Assembly: GCA_022795575.1 (NCBI GenBank)
Contig: JAAWGY010000118.1
Location: 1-6,998 of the forward strand
Length of the DNA: 6,998 bases
DNA from: Angelakisella sp.
GTDB lineage: Bacteria > Bacillota > Clostridia > Oscillospirales > Ruminococcaceae
Direction of reading: 5' to 3'
Shown here: positions 1 through 5,835 of the stretch, in pieces
Layout of the letters: each line of letters starts with the position of its first letter
Numbering within the stretch: position 1 is the stretch's first letter
Program-made: the position numbers and the translations under genes
Notes under the pieces: model-generated
Told to the model about the DNA's origin: nothing
Seen by the model: only the letters and a program-made list of their open reading frames with translations
Databases searched by the model: none

Positions 1-130
1 ACCTTGAAATACATATAGTATTCCTGCGCTTTTTTGGCATCGGCAGTCAAAAAATTTGCTCGCCAATCTGCGCACTTCGGCTATTGGTACAGCTTCTTAG
101 ACGGGTTCCTGCTCCGCTTTTCTTTGGATA
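1..130. other. Intergenic flank, no gene identified
   Basis: This stretch downstream of the exporter operon is more AT-rich than the genes and contains no supported coding region or tRNA. Two short inverted repeats share one arm: TTGGC (35-39) with GCCAA (62-66), and CCAAT (63-67) with ATTGG (83-87). Neither is followed by a convincing T-run on either strand, so no terminator for the exporter operon is seen here. A plus-strand frame starting at 34 is open across it but continues antisense into the ABC gene and has no good ribosome-binding site. The stretch could be part of a dispersed intergenic repeat cut by the window edge, which cannot be decided from this sequence. Confidence 0.4.
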
Positions 131-1981
131 TCAGGAGGCCTCCTCCGCCTCCCCCCGGAACTGGCTCTGGTAAAGCTGGGCGTAAAAGCCGCCCTTGGCC
201 ATCAGCTCCTGGTGGTTCCCGGCCTCGATGATGTCCCCGTCCCGCATCACCAGGATTTTGCCGGCGTCCCGGATGGTGGAGAGGCGGTGGGCGATGACAA
301 AGCTGGTGCGGCCCTTCATCAGGGCGTTCATGGCCTTCTGGATCAACACCTCGGTACGGGTGTCCACGCTGCTGGTGGCCTCGTCCAGGATGAGGATATC
401 GGGATCCGAGAGGATGGCCCGGGCGATGGTGAGGAGCTGCCGCTGGCCCTGGCTGATGTTGGCGGCGTCCTCCCCCAGCTGGGTGTCGTAGCCCTGGGGC
501 AGGGCCCGGATGAACTTATCCGCCCGGGCGGACCGGGCCGCCTCCTCCACCTCGGCGTCGGTGGCGTCCAGGCGGCCGTAGCGGATGTTCTCCCGGATGG
601 TGCCGGAGAAAAGCCAGGTGTCCTGTAGCACCATGCCGATGCGGGAGCGCAGCGCCGCCCGGGGCATTTGGGCGATGTCCTCCCCGTCCAGCAGGATCCG
701 CCCACCGCTGACCTCGTAAAACCGCAGGATCAGGTTGACCAGGGTGGTCTTGCCCGCCCCGGTGGGGCCCACAATAGCCACCGTCTCCCCGGGGCGGATG
801 GAGAGGCTCAGGTTGTTGATGAGGGTGCGGTCCGGGGTGTAGCCGAAGCTGACGTTCTGGAATTCCACGCTGCCGCTGCCCCGCCGGGCGGCCTGGGGGA
901 TCTCCCCCCGGGGCAGGGGGTCGGGGGTTTCCTCCGCCTCGTCCAGCAGCTCAAAGACACGCTCCGCCGCGGCGATGGTGGACTGGAGCATATTGGCCAG
1001 GTTGGCCAGCTGGACGATGGGGTTATTGAAGTGGCGGATGTACTGGATAAAGGACTGGATGGAGCCCACCAAAAACCGCCCCTGGATTACCCACACCGCC
1101 CCCAGCACCGTGACGATGATGTACCCCAGGTTGCCGATAAAGCCGCTTACCGGCATGATGATGCCGGAGATGAAATTCGCCTTCCAGCTGTAGCGGTACA
1201 GCTCCCCGTTGAGCCGGTCGAAGGCCTCCACCGTGTTCCCCTCCTGGGAAAAGACCTTTACCACGTTGTGGCCGGTGTACATCTCCTCCACGTAGCCGTT
1301 GAGGGTGCCCAGGGTATCCGCCTGGCCCTTGAAGAGCTTTTGGGAGAGGCGCACCACGTTCATCGAGGCCAGCAGGGACAGGGGGAGGGTGAGGAGGGCC
1401 ACCCCGGTGAGAACCGGGCTGATGACCATCATCATCACCAGGATGGTGACAAGGGTAAAGACCGAGTTGACCACCTGGTTGATGCCCTGCTGGAGGGTGG
1501 TGGCCACCGTGTCCACGTCGTTGGTGACACGGCTGAGGACATCCCCGATGGAGCCCCGGTCAAAGTAGCCAAGGGGCAGGTGGCGGAGCTTTTGGTCCAC
1601 CGTTTTGCGCAGGCTGTAGATGGTCTTTTGGGCCACGCCGGAGACCAGGAAGTTTTGCAGGTAGCTAAAGAGGGCGGAGACAACGTAGAGCGCCGCCATC
1701 AGCGCCAAAATCCGCAGCACCGCGGCAAAATCGATGCCGCCGCTGCCCTGGGACATCCGGTCAAAGCCCCGCTGGATCTCGTTGGTGGCAAAGCCCAGCA
1801 CCATGGGGCCCATGCTGTTAAAGACGGTGCTTAGGATGGCAAAGACCACCACAAGGGAGAGGCCCAGGTGGTAGGGCTTCATAAAGGCCAGCAGCCGCCG
1901 GAGGGTCGCCTTGGTGTTTTTGGGGCGGTCAAAGCTTTTGGGCTGCCGTCCCCCGGGGCCGCCGTGCATCGGTCCGCTCAT
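131..1981 (-). CDS. ABC exporter half-transporter, canonical ATPase subunit (LmrD/EfrB/TM288-like)
   Basis: This 616-residue fused membrane/ATPase subunit is the second partner of a heterodimeric type IV ABC exporter, probably a drug or lipid exporter in the cytoplasmic membrane. A basic, Gly/Pro-rich N-tail (1-30) is followed by a six-helix membrane domain (about 35-335) and a nucleotide-binding domain (about 370-605). Visible motifs are the A-loop Tyr381, Walker A GPTGAGKT (405-412), the Q-loop at VLQD (451-454), the signature SQGQ (510-513, in place of SGGQ), Walker B ILILD with catalytic Glu534, the D-loop SSVD, and switch His565 in IAHRLSTI. SQGQ in the catalytically intact partner is what TM288-type subunits show. 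The start overlaps the upstream stop by 4 bp (ATGA), and AGGAGG (1989-1994) sits 7 nt before it, so the two genes are translationally coupled. Length is normal for the family. The substrate cannot be read from sequence. Confidence 0.95.
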   Translation of the reverse strand: MSGPMHGGPGGRQPKSFDRPKNTKATLRRLLAFMKPYHLGLSLVVVFAILSTVFNSMGPMVLGFATNEIQRGFDRMSQGSGGIDFAAVLRILALMAALYVVSALFSYLQNFLVSGVAQKTIYSLRKTVDQKLRHLPLGYFDRGSIGDVLSRVTNDVDTVATTLQQGINQVVNSVFTLVTILVMMMVISPVLTGVALLTLPLSLLASMNVVRLSQKLFKGQADTLGTLNGYVEEMYTGHNVVKVFSQEGNTVEAFDRLNGELYRYSWKANFISGIIMPVSGFIGNLGYIIVTVLGAVWVIQGRFLVGSIQSFIQYIRHFNNPIVQLANLANMLQSTIAAAERVFELLDEAEETPDPLPRGEIPQAARRGSGSVEFQNVSFGYTPDRTLINNLSLSIRPGETVAIVGPTGAGKTTLVNLILRFYEVSGGRILLDGEDIAQMPRAALRSRIGMVLQDTWLFSGTIRENIRYGRLDATDAEVEEAARSARADKFIRALPQGYDTQLGEDAANISQGQRQLLTIARAILSDPDILILDEATSSVDTRTEVLIQKAMNALMKGRTSFVIAHRLSTIRDAGKILVMRDGDIIEAGNHQELMAKGGFYAQLYQSQFRGEAEEAS

Positions 1982-3708
1982 GTCCCCACCTCCTCTGCCG
2001 ACATCTGGGAGTAGACGATCTCCTGGTAAACCGGGCAGCTTTGCAGCAGCTCCCGGTGGGTGCCCATCCCCACGCAGCCGCCGCCGTCCAGCACAAGGAT
2101 CCGGTCGGCGTCAATGATGGTGCTTACCTTTTGGGCCACGATCAGGACGGTAGCGTCCCCGGTGGTCTCCTTCAGCGCGGCCCGGAGGGCGGCGTCGGTT
2201 TTGGCGTCCAGGGCGGAAAAGCTGTCGTCAAAGATGTAGATCTCCGGCCTGCGGACCAGGGCCCGGGCGATGGAGAGCCGCTGCTTCTGGCCGCCGGAGA
2301 AGTTCTGGCCCAGCTGGGCCACCGGGGCGTCCAGCCCCCCGGGCTTTTCCTGGATAAAGGGGAGGGCCTGGGCGGTTTTTGCCGCCGCCAGAATCTCCTC
2401 CTCGGTGGCGTCCGGCTTGCCGTAGGCGATGTTCTCCCGGATGGTGCCCCGGAAGAGCAGCGCCTTTTGGGGGACAAAGCCGATTTTATCCCGGAGCTGC
2501 CGCTGGGTCATCCGGCGGACATCCACCCCGTCCACCAGCACCTGCCCCCCGGTGACGTCAAAGAACCGGGGGATAAGGTTTACCAGGGTGGATTTGCCGC
2601 TGCCGGTGGAGCCGATGACCGCCGTCACCTCCCCGGGGCGGGCGGTAAAGGAGATGCCCTCCAGCACCGGCTTTTCCGCCCCCTGGTAGGTGAGGGAAAC
2701 GTCCCGGAATTCCACCGTCCCCCGGATGCCGGCGGGGGGCGCGGGGTTTTCCGGGTCGGCAATGGCCTCCGGGAGCTCCAGCACCTCGGTAAGCCGCCGG
2801 GCGGAGGCCACCGCACGGGGGGCCATGACGAAGATCATGGTAAACATCATCAGCGACATCATAATCTGCATGACGTACTGGATCACCGCCATCATATCCC
2901 CTACCAGCAGGCTGCCGGCGTCAATCTGCACCGCGCCGGACCAAACCAGGCTGATTTGGGTAAAGCTCATAATTAAGGTAAGGGCCGGCATCAGCACCGC
3001 CATGGTGCGGTGCATCCGGATGGTGACGGCGGTAAGGGCGCTGTTGGCGCCGTCAAACCGCTGCTCCTCGTAGCTTTCGGTTCCAAAGGCCCGCTCCACC
3101 CGCAGGCCGGTAAGCTTTTCCCGCAGGATCAGGTTCACCCGGTCCACCGACCGCTGGATGGTGCCCGACAAGGGCAGGGCCACGGAGGACACCGCGGCCA
3201 CAGTGATTACCAGGGCGGGCACCGAAAGCAGCACCACCTGGGAAAGGGCGGTGCTGGAGCGGAGGGCCATGGTGACGCCCCCCAGGATCATCAGGGGGGC
3301 CCGGATGAGGATTCGGAAGGCCATCATCACAAACATCTGTATCTGGTTGATGTCGTTGGTGGTGCGGGTGATGAGGGTAGCGGTGCCCAGCGACTCAAAC
3401 TCGGTGAGGGAAAGGGCGGTCGCCTTGCGGAAGACCATCCCCCGCAGGTCCCGGCCAAACCCCATGGACACCTGGGCCCCCAGAATGCCGCTGCCCACGG
3501 CGCAGAGCACCCCCAGCAGGGCACAGAACAGCATCTCCCCGCCGGTAAAGAGGATAAGGGAAAAGTCCTGGGCGGCAATGCCCTGGTTGATGATGCGGGC
3601 CATCAGCGAGGGGAGGGCCAGGTCGGTGTAGACCCCGGCCAGGGTGATGGCGGCCAGCAGCAGCACCCGCAGCCAGTAGGGCCGCAGCTTCGCCAGCAGC
3701 TTGAGCAT
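1978..3708 (-). CDS. ABC exporter half-transporter, degenerate ATPase subunit (LmrC/EfrA/TM287-like)
   Basis: This 576-residue subunit is the first gene of the exporter operon. The membrane domain spans about 10-300 with six predicted helices, including 12-30, 54-80, 130-147, 155-178, 238-258 and 268-295. The nucleotide-binding domain covers about 330-570: Tyr341 as A-loop, Walker A GSTGSGKS (366-373), Q-loop VPQ (412-414), signature FSGGQ (470-474), and Walker B IYIFD. The residue after Walker B is Asp495, not the catalytic Glu, and the switch histidine is replaced by Gln526 (AQKVSTI). These two substitutions define the degenerate subunit of heterodimeric exporters such as TM287/288, LmrCD and BmrCD. 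Its intact FSGGQ would complete the working ATP site of the 616-residue partner. The start at 3708 gives the usual short N-tail (MLKLLAKLRPYW) and follows AAAGGAAG (3718-3725) by 9 nt. A promoter lies at 3734-3762. Confidence 0.95.
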   Translation of the reverse strand: MLKLLAKLRPYWLRVLLLAAITLAGVYTDLALPSLMARIINQGIAAQDFSLILFTGGEMLFCALLGVLCAVGSGILGAQVSMGFGRDLRGMVFRKATALSLTEFESLGTATLITRTTNDINQIQMFVMMAFRILIRAPLMILGGVTMALRSSTALSQVVLLSVPALVITVAAVSSVALPLSGTIQRSVDRVNLILREKLTGLRVERAFGTESYEEQRFDGANSALTAVTIRMHRTMAVLMPALTLIMSFTQISLVWSGAVQIDAGSLLVGDMMAVIQYVMQIMMSLMMFTMIFVMAPRAVASARRLTEVLELPEAIADPENPAPPAGIRGTVEFRDVSLTYQGAEKPVLEGISFTARPGEVTAVIGSTGSGKSTLVNLIPRFFDVTGGQVLVDGVDVRRMTQRQLRDKIGFVPQKALLFRGTIRENIAYGKPDATEEEILAAAKTAQALPFIQEKPGGLDAPVAQLGQNFSGGQKQRLSIARALVRRPEIYIFDDSFSALDAKTDAALRAALKETTGDATVLIVAQKVSTIIDADRILVLDGGGCVGMGTHRELLQSCPVYQEIVYSQMSAEEVGT

Positions 3709-3733
3709 AGATAATCACTTCCTTTACCACCGA

Positions 3734-3762
3734 ATCATACCCTATTTTACCTAAAAATACAA
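3734..3762 (-). promoter_or_regulatory. Sigma-A-like promoter of the ABC exporter operon
   Basis: On the minus strand, -35 TTGTAT (3757-3762) and -10 TATGAT (3734-3739) are separated by exactly 17 bp, about 26 bp upstream of the start codon. The surrounding stretch is AT-rich compared with the genes. The assignment rests on motif match and spacing only. A TAAAAT (minus-strand sense, 3744-3749) just upstream is an alternative -10 but lacks a well-spaced -35. Confidence 0.55.
3743..3759. promoter_or_regulatory. Palindrome in the exporter promoter spacer, candidate operator
   Basis: The 17-bp sequence TATTTTTAGGTAAAATA (minus-strand sense) has perfect 6-bp arms around a 5-bp centre. It fills most of the interval between the -35 and -10 elements of the exporter promoter and clips the -35. 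A dimeric repressor bound there would block RNA polymerase. Exporters of this kind are often controlled by MarR-, PadR- or TetR-type repressors, but no regulator gene is in the window. The site is AT-rich, so chance symmetry is possible. Confidence 0.35.
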
Positions 3763-3794
3763 TGGATAGTTTGTGAATTTTTCCCAATCATCCG

Positions 3795-3812
3795 TTGCAG
3801 GAATTGCTGCAA
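3795..3812. repeat. Imperfect dyad TTGCAG-N6-CTGCAA
   Basis: This 18-bp near-palindrome has 6-bp arms (3795-3800 and 3807-3812), and the AATT in its centre is itself symmetric. It lies in the shared upstream region of the divergent exporter and cwlJ operons, about 33 bp upstream of the exporter -35 element. It could be a protein-binding site for either direction. There is no T-run beyond it, so it is not a terminator. Confidence 0.3.
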
Positions 3813-3903
3813 AACAGGATGGGCCCTTTGCGCCGGAGGACGCCGCCCCGGTCATCCCGCCGGGGGGGGCGGGCCAGCCAAAGGGCCTTTGGCAAACCGG
3901 GAG

Positions 3904-3932
3904 GAAAGTTTCCCCCCTGCCCCGCATAGGAT
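3904..3932 (+). promoter_or_regulatory. Candidate sporulation (sigma-E-type) promoter for cwlJ-gerQ
   Basis: GAAAGTT (3904-3910) and CATAGGAT (3925-3932) are 14 bp apart and resemble the sigma-E pattern (about GMATATT, 14-15 bp, CATACAAT). They match 5 of 7 and 6 of 8 positions, including the conserved CATA. Transcription would start about 20 nt before the cwlJ start. In Bacillus, cwlJ and gerQ are made in the mother cell under sigma-E, which fits. A weaker alternative -10 (AATACAAT, 3756-3763) lies far upstream. Confidence 0.35.
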
Positions 3933-3943
3933 GGAGAAGGAGC

Positions 3944-3949
3944 AGGAGG
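3944..3949 (+). promoter_or_regulatory. Ribosome-binding site deciding the cwlJ start
   Basis: AGGAGG lies 11 nt before the ATG at 3961. In-frame ATGs at 3889 and 3931 have no comparable Shine-Dalgarno sequence, and starting at either would add a leader not found in CwlJ proteins. Confidence 0.7.
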
Positions 3950-3960
3950 GAGGGAGCAGG

Positions 3961-4401
3961 ATGGCCTTTTCCGATCTGGAGCTGCTGGCGCGGCTCATCC
4001 AGTGCGAGGCGGGGGGCGAGGGGGACACCGGCATGGCGGCGGTGGCCAGCGTGGTGATGAACCGTGTCCGGGCTAGCACCGGGGAATACGCCCGGGTGGG
4101 CCAGGGGAGCATCCGCAACATCATCTTCCAGCCCGGGCAGTTTACCTGCATCCAGGAGACGGTGCGGGGCCAGCCCAACCAGCAGAACATCTACAATATG
4201 CGCCCGGAATCGGTACAGTACCAGATTGCCGAATGGGCCATGGCGGGGGGACGGGTGATCAACCTGGGCCAGGCCCTGTGGTTCTTTAACCCATACCTGC
4301 CCACCTGCCAGCCCAACTTCCCCAGCGAGGTGGGGGTTTTTGTTACCCGTATCCGCAACCACTGCTTTTACAACCCCACCCCGGCCTACAACGATACATA
4401 A
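3961..4401 (+). CDS. cwlJ: Spore cortex-lytic cell wall hydrolase CwlJ
   Basis: This 146-residue protein of the SleB/CwlJ family (Pfam Hydrolase_2) closely matches the length of Bacillus subtilis CwlJ (142). CwlJ sits in the spore coat and degrades the muramic-lactam-containing cortex during germination; it is activated by released Ca-dipicolinate. The family hallmark CEAGGEG is at 15-21, with Glu16 the likely catalytic acid. It is followed by the MNRVRAS helix, the IFQPGQF segment, the ALWFFNP block, and the C-terminal HCFYNPT motif that also ends Bacillus CwlJ. There is no signal peptide and no peptidoglycan-binding domain, which separates it from SleB and fits a protein made in the mother cell and recruited to the coat. 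gerQ begins 15 nt after its stop, which supports CwlJ over other family members. The start at 3961 is chosen for the AGGAGG at 3944-3949. Confidence 0.92.
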   Translation: MAFSDLELLARLIQCEAGGEGDTGMAAVASVVMNRVRASTGEYARVGQGSIRNIIFQPGQFTCIQETVRGQPNQQNIYNMRPESVQYQIAEWAMAGGRVINLGQALWFFNPYLPTCQPNFPSEVGVFVTRIRNHCFYNPTPAYNDT

Positions 4402-4416
4402 AAGGAGGAAAAGACC

Positions 4417-4788
4417 ATGCCCGAAAACGAAAACAGCGCCGCCCTGGCCGAATACGATTACCCCGATTCCCCCCCGGACGGCACCGCCAATGGAGTGAAC
4501 CCGGAGACCATCCAGGAGGTCATCGCCCTTTCGGTGGGCAACTACGTGGTGGTGGAATTCCTCATCGGCACCAACAACATCGTCCGCAAGGAGGGGGTGC
4601 TTACCGCCGTGGGGGTATCCTGGCTGCTGCTTTACGACGAGGCCAGCGGTACCTCGGTGGTCTGCGATATGTACTCGGTAAAGTTTGTCACCTACTTTGA
4701 CCCCGGCAAGCGCCCCGACCGGCAGGAGGAGCCACCGCCGCCCCCCCAGCCCCAGCGCCGGATGGGCTACTACGGCGGCAGGCGATAG
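4417..4788 (+). CDS. gerQ: Spore coat protein GerQ
   Basis: This 123-residue protein has a GerQ-type core at about 38-95: a small beta-rich domain with pattern VGNYVVVEF, then a hydrophobic GVLTAVGVSWLLLYD strand pair, and CDMYSVKFVTYF. In Bacillus, GerQ is a coat protein needed for CwlJ to localise or remain in the spore. The N-tail (1-37) is acidic and Ser/Asn/Pro-rich. The C-tail (97-123) is Pro/Arg/Gln-rich with a run of five prolines and ends GYYGGRR, a coat-like composition. The protein is shorter than B. subtilis GerQ (181) and has no lysine before Lys58, so it lacks the N-terminal lysines that are transglutaminase cross-linking sites in Bacillus. AGGAGG (4403-4408) lies 8 nt before the start, and the gene is co-transcribed with cwlJ. 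Adjacency to cwlJ, as in Bacillus anthracis, strengthens the call. Confidence 0.85.
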   Translation: MPENENSAALAEYDYPDSPPDGTANGVNPETIQEVIALSVGNYVVVEFLIGTNNIVRKEGVLTAVGVSWLLLYDEASGTSVVCDMYSVKFVTYFDPGKRPDRQEEPPPPPQPQRRMGYYGGRR

Positions 4789-4807
4789 GCCAAGGCAAGG
4801 CAAAAGC

Positions 4808-4850
4808 AAACCGTCCCCTCGCTCTTAAAAGGAGCGGGGGGACGGTTTTT
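4808..4850. terminator. Strong hairpin terminator, probably bidirectional
   Basis: A 17-bp stem (4808-4824 with 4832-4848) with one T-G wobble and a 7-nt loop is followed on the plus strand by TTTTT, 19 nt after the gerQ stop. On the minus strand the stem is followed by TTTGCTTTT and lies about 20 nt beyond the stop of the coiled-coil gene that ends at 4869. It therefore probably ends both converging transcripts. Confidence 0.85.
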
Positions 4851-4868
4851 GTGGTTATATGTGCTTTA

Positions 4869-5396
4869 TCAGCCGGTTTTTTCCTGGAGCTCCCGGATTT
4901 GGCCGGTATGGGCAACGGCGGTTTCCTCCAGGGCGAAAAGCCGGGTCTGCACAGAATCCAGCTCTTCCCTCACCTCCGACATGGGGCGTACGGCAAGACC
5001 GAGACGGGCATTCTCCTTTTGAAGCTCCTTCCGGGTGGCTTCTACCCCGTCCACCACCACGGCCACCACTTCGTTGAGCCCGGACAAGCCAAGCTTTACC
5101 TCCGCAATGTCGCTTTCCACCCGGTCCAGCCGAGTCTCCACCCGGTCCAGCCGAGTCTCCACCCGGTCCAGCCGAGTCTCCACCCGGCCCAGCCGAGTCT
5201 CCACCCGGCCCAGCCGCTCCTTTACCTCCGCCAGGTCCTCCCGGACAGGCTCCAACGCCTCGGTTATCATCGTCTTGGTGGTCCCGATGATCTCCGCCTT
5301 GGTGGTTTCCATGGCCTCGGTTATCATGGCCTTGGTAGTCTCCAGGGATTCGGTCATCATCTCTTTCATAGAGGCCAGCAACAATTTTTCGTCCAT
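4869..5396 (-). CDS. Predicted coiled-coil protein with heptad repeats, function unknown
   Basis: I do not recognise a family for this 175-residue, highly charged, Cys-free protein. It has no signal peptide and no obvious membrane helix. The N-terminal part (19-48) repeats an ETTKAMITEAM-like unit three times, of 11, 8 and 11 residues. Then come five successive heptads of form RLxRVET (61-95), with Leu and Val at the two core positions, a textbook parallel coiled coil. A short break (101-117) is followed by further helical, Glu/Arg-rich sequence to the end. A long rod that self-associates or bridges a partner is the likely shape. The start at 5396 is preferred over one 36 bp upstream because AAAGGAG (5403-5409) sits 6 nt before it and a promoter overlaps the longer version. 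It follows another small helical gene on the same strand. Confidence 0.75.
   Translation of the reverse strand: MDEKLLLASMKEMMTESLETTKAMITEAMETTKAEIIGTTKTMITEALEPVREDLAEVKERLGRVETRLGRVETRLDRVETRLDRVETRLDRVESDIAEVKLGLSGLNEVVAVVVDGVEATRKELQKENARLGLAVRPMSEVREELDSVQTRLFALEETAVAHTGQIRELQEKTG
5112..5216 (-). repeat. Five tandem 21-bp in-frame repeats encoding heptads
   Basis: Five consecutive 21-bp units each encode RLxRVET. The first four (in gene order) are identical except for one G/A change that turns Gly into Asp, and the fifth diverges in its last codons. There are no spacers between units. Each unit equals one coiled-coil heptad, so slippage would lengthen or shorten the rod by one heptad without a frameshift. 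Confidence 0.9.
5253..5342 (-). repeat. Degenerate repeat encoding three TTKxMITEA-like units
   Basis: Residues 19-29, 30-37 and 38-48 of the coiled-coil protein are related: ETTKAMITEAM, ETTKAEII and GTTKTMITEAL. The first and third units are 11 residues and the middle one is shortened to 8. Hendecad (11-residue) periodicity also supports helical rods, so this is probably a second, older repeat block in the same protein. Confidence 0.6.
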
Positions 5397-5402
5397 ACCC
5401 CG

Positions 5403-5409
5403 CTCCTTT
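5403..5409 (-). promoter_or_regulatory. Ribosome-binding site deciding the coiled-coil gene start
   Basis: AAAGGAG (minus-strand sense) lies 6 nt before the ATG at 5396. The upstream in-frame ATG at 5432 overlaps the -10 promoter region and lacks a comparable site. Confidence 0.7.
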
Positions 5410-5434
5410 CTATGTCCAGGCTCTTCCAACAACT

Positions 5435-5463
5435 ATTATACAGCCTTTCCGCCCCCGGCGCAA
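5435..5463 (-). promoter_or_regulatory. Sigma-A-like promoter of the 175-residue coiled-coil gene
   Basis: On the minus strand, TTGCGC (5458-5463) and a perfect TATAAT (5435-5440) are 17 bp apart in the 70-bp gap after the preceding gene. The spacer is very GC-rich. It could fire independently of, or in addition to, read-through from the upstream gene, since no terminator is seen between them. Confidence 0.65.
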
Positions 5464-5466
5464 CCG

Positions 5467-5805
5467 TCAATCGGGGCGGACGTAGTACCCGCGCTGCCGC
5501 AGCCGCCGGATGATCTCCTCTGTCTCCAGGTCCCGCCTTTTCAGCACCTGGGTTGCGTTAAAGTAGCGGAAGGTCCGCACCTCCTCCGGGTCCTGCCGCT
5601 CCATCATCTCGCTGTGCTCCTCGTGGAGCCACCGCCGGGTTTGGTCGTGCTCCCGCTCCACCGTCTCCACCGCCGAAATCAGCTTGCGGTTCAGCGCCAT
5701 CATCCACTGGAACAGGCTCCTTGTCTCCTTCTCCAGCGCCGCCACCTGCCGGCAGGCCGGCTCCAGCTCCTCCCGGATCATCGCCCGCAGTCTCTCCTCG
5801 TCCAT
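5467..5805 (-). CDS. Small charged helical protein, function unknown
   Basis: This 112-residue protein matches no family I recognise. It is rich in Glu and Arg, with a predicted long helix over about 1-70 (MDEERLRAMIREELEP, then ALEKETRSLFQWMMALNRKL) and a second helical, very basic/acidic segment at about 86-107, ending GYYVRPD. There is one Cys (18), no signal peptide and no membrane segment. A weak similarity of its opening (MDEERL) to that of its downstream neighbour (MDEKLL) and the shared promoter pattern suggest the two belong together, but the bodies are not clearly homologous. The start at 5805 is chosen over an upstream ATG at 5880 because a GGGAGGGG ribosome-binding site (5811-5818) lies 5 nt before it and a good promoter overlaps the longer version. 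A regulatory or structural coiled-coil role is only a guess. Confidence 0.7.
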   Translation of the reverse strand: MDEERLRAMIREELEPACRQVAALEKETRSLFQWMMALNRKLISAVETVEREHDQTRRWLHEEHSEMMERQDPEEVRTFRYFNATQVLKRRDLETEEIIRRLRQRGYYVRPD

Positions 5806-5810
5806 CTCTG

Positions 5811-5818
5811 CCCCTCCC
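5811..5818 (-). promoter_or_regulatory. Ribosome-binding site of the 112-residue gene
   Basis: GGGAGGGG (minus-strand sense) ends 5 nt before the ATG at 5805 and decides this start over the upstream in-frame ATG, whose extension would run through the promoter. Confidence 0.6.
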
Positions 5819-5835
5819 TCGTTTTTTGTCGTCTT

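Noticed and set aside
668..1834. Plus-strand 388-codon open frame opposite the exporter gene
   Set aside because: It is antisense to a certain ABC subunit and has low-complexity His/Gly/Asp/Val-rich composition typical of a mirrored GC-rich gene, with no domain.
2041..3714. Plus-strand open frames of 311 and 234 codons opposite the first exporter gene
   Set aside because: Same reason: both are antisense shadows of a well-supported transporter, with Gly/His-rich composition and no recognisable motif.
3889..3960. Longer cwlJ with an upstream start
   Set aside because: The extra 24 residues are absent from CwlJ proteins and no ribosome-binding site precedes 3889; the candidate promoter and AGGAGG lie within this stretch.
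3751..4809. Minus-strand 352-codon open frame covering cwlJ and gerQ
   Set aside because: It lies opposite two recognised genes that have good ribosome-binding sites; the product is low-complexity and would run through the intergenic promoters and the terminator.
5112..5216. CRISPR-like tandem repeat
   Set aside because: The 21-bp units abut with no spacers and keep reading frame, so they are coding heptad repeats and not a CRISPR array.
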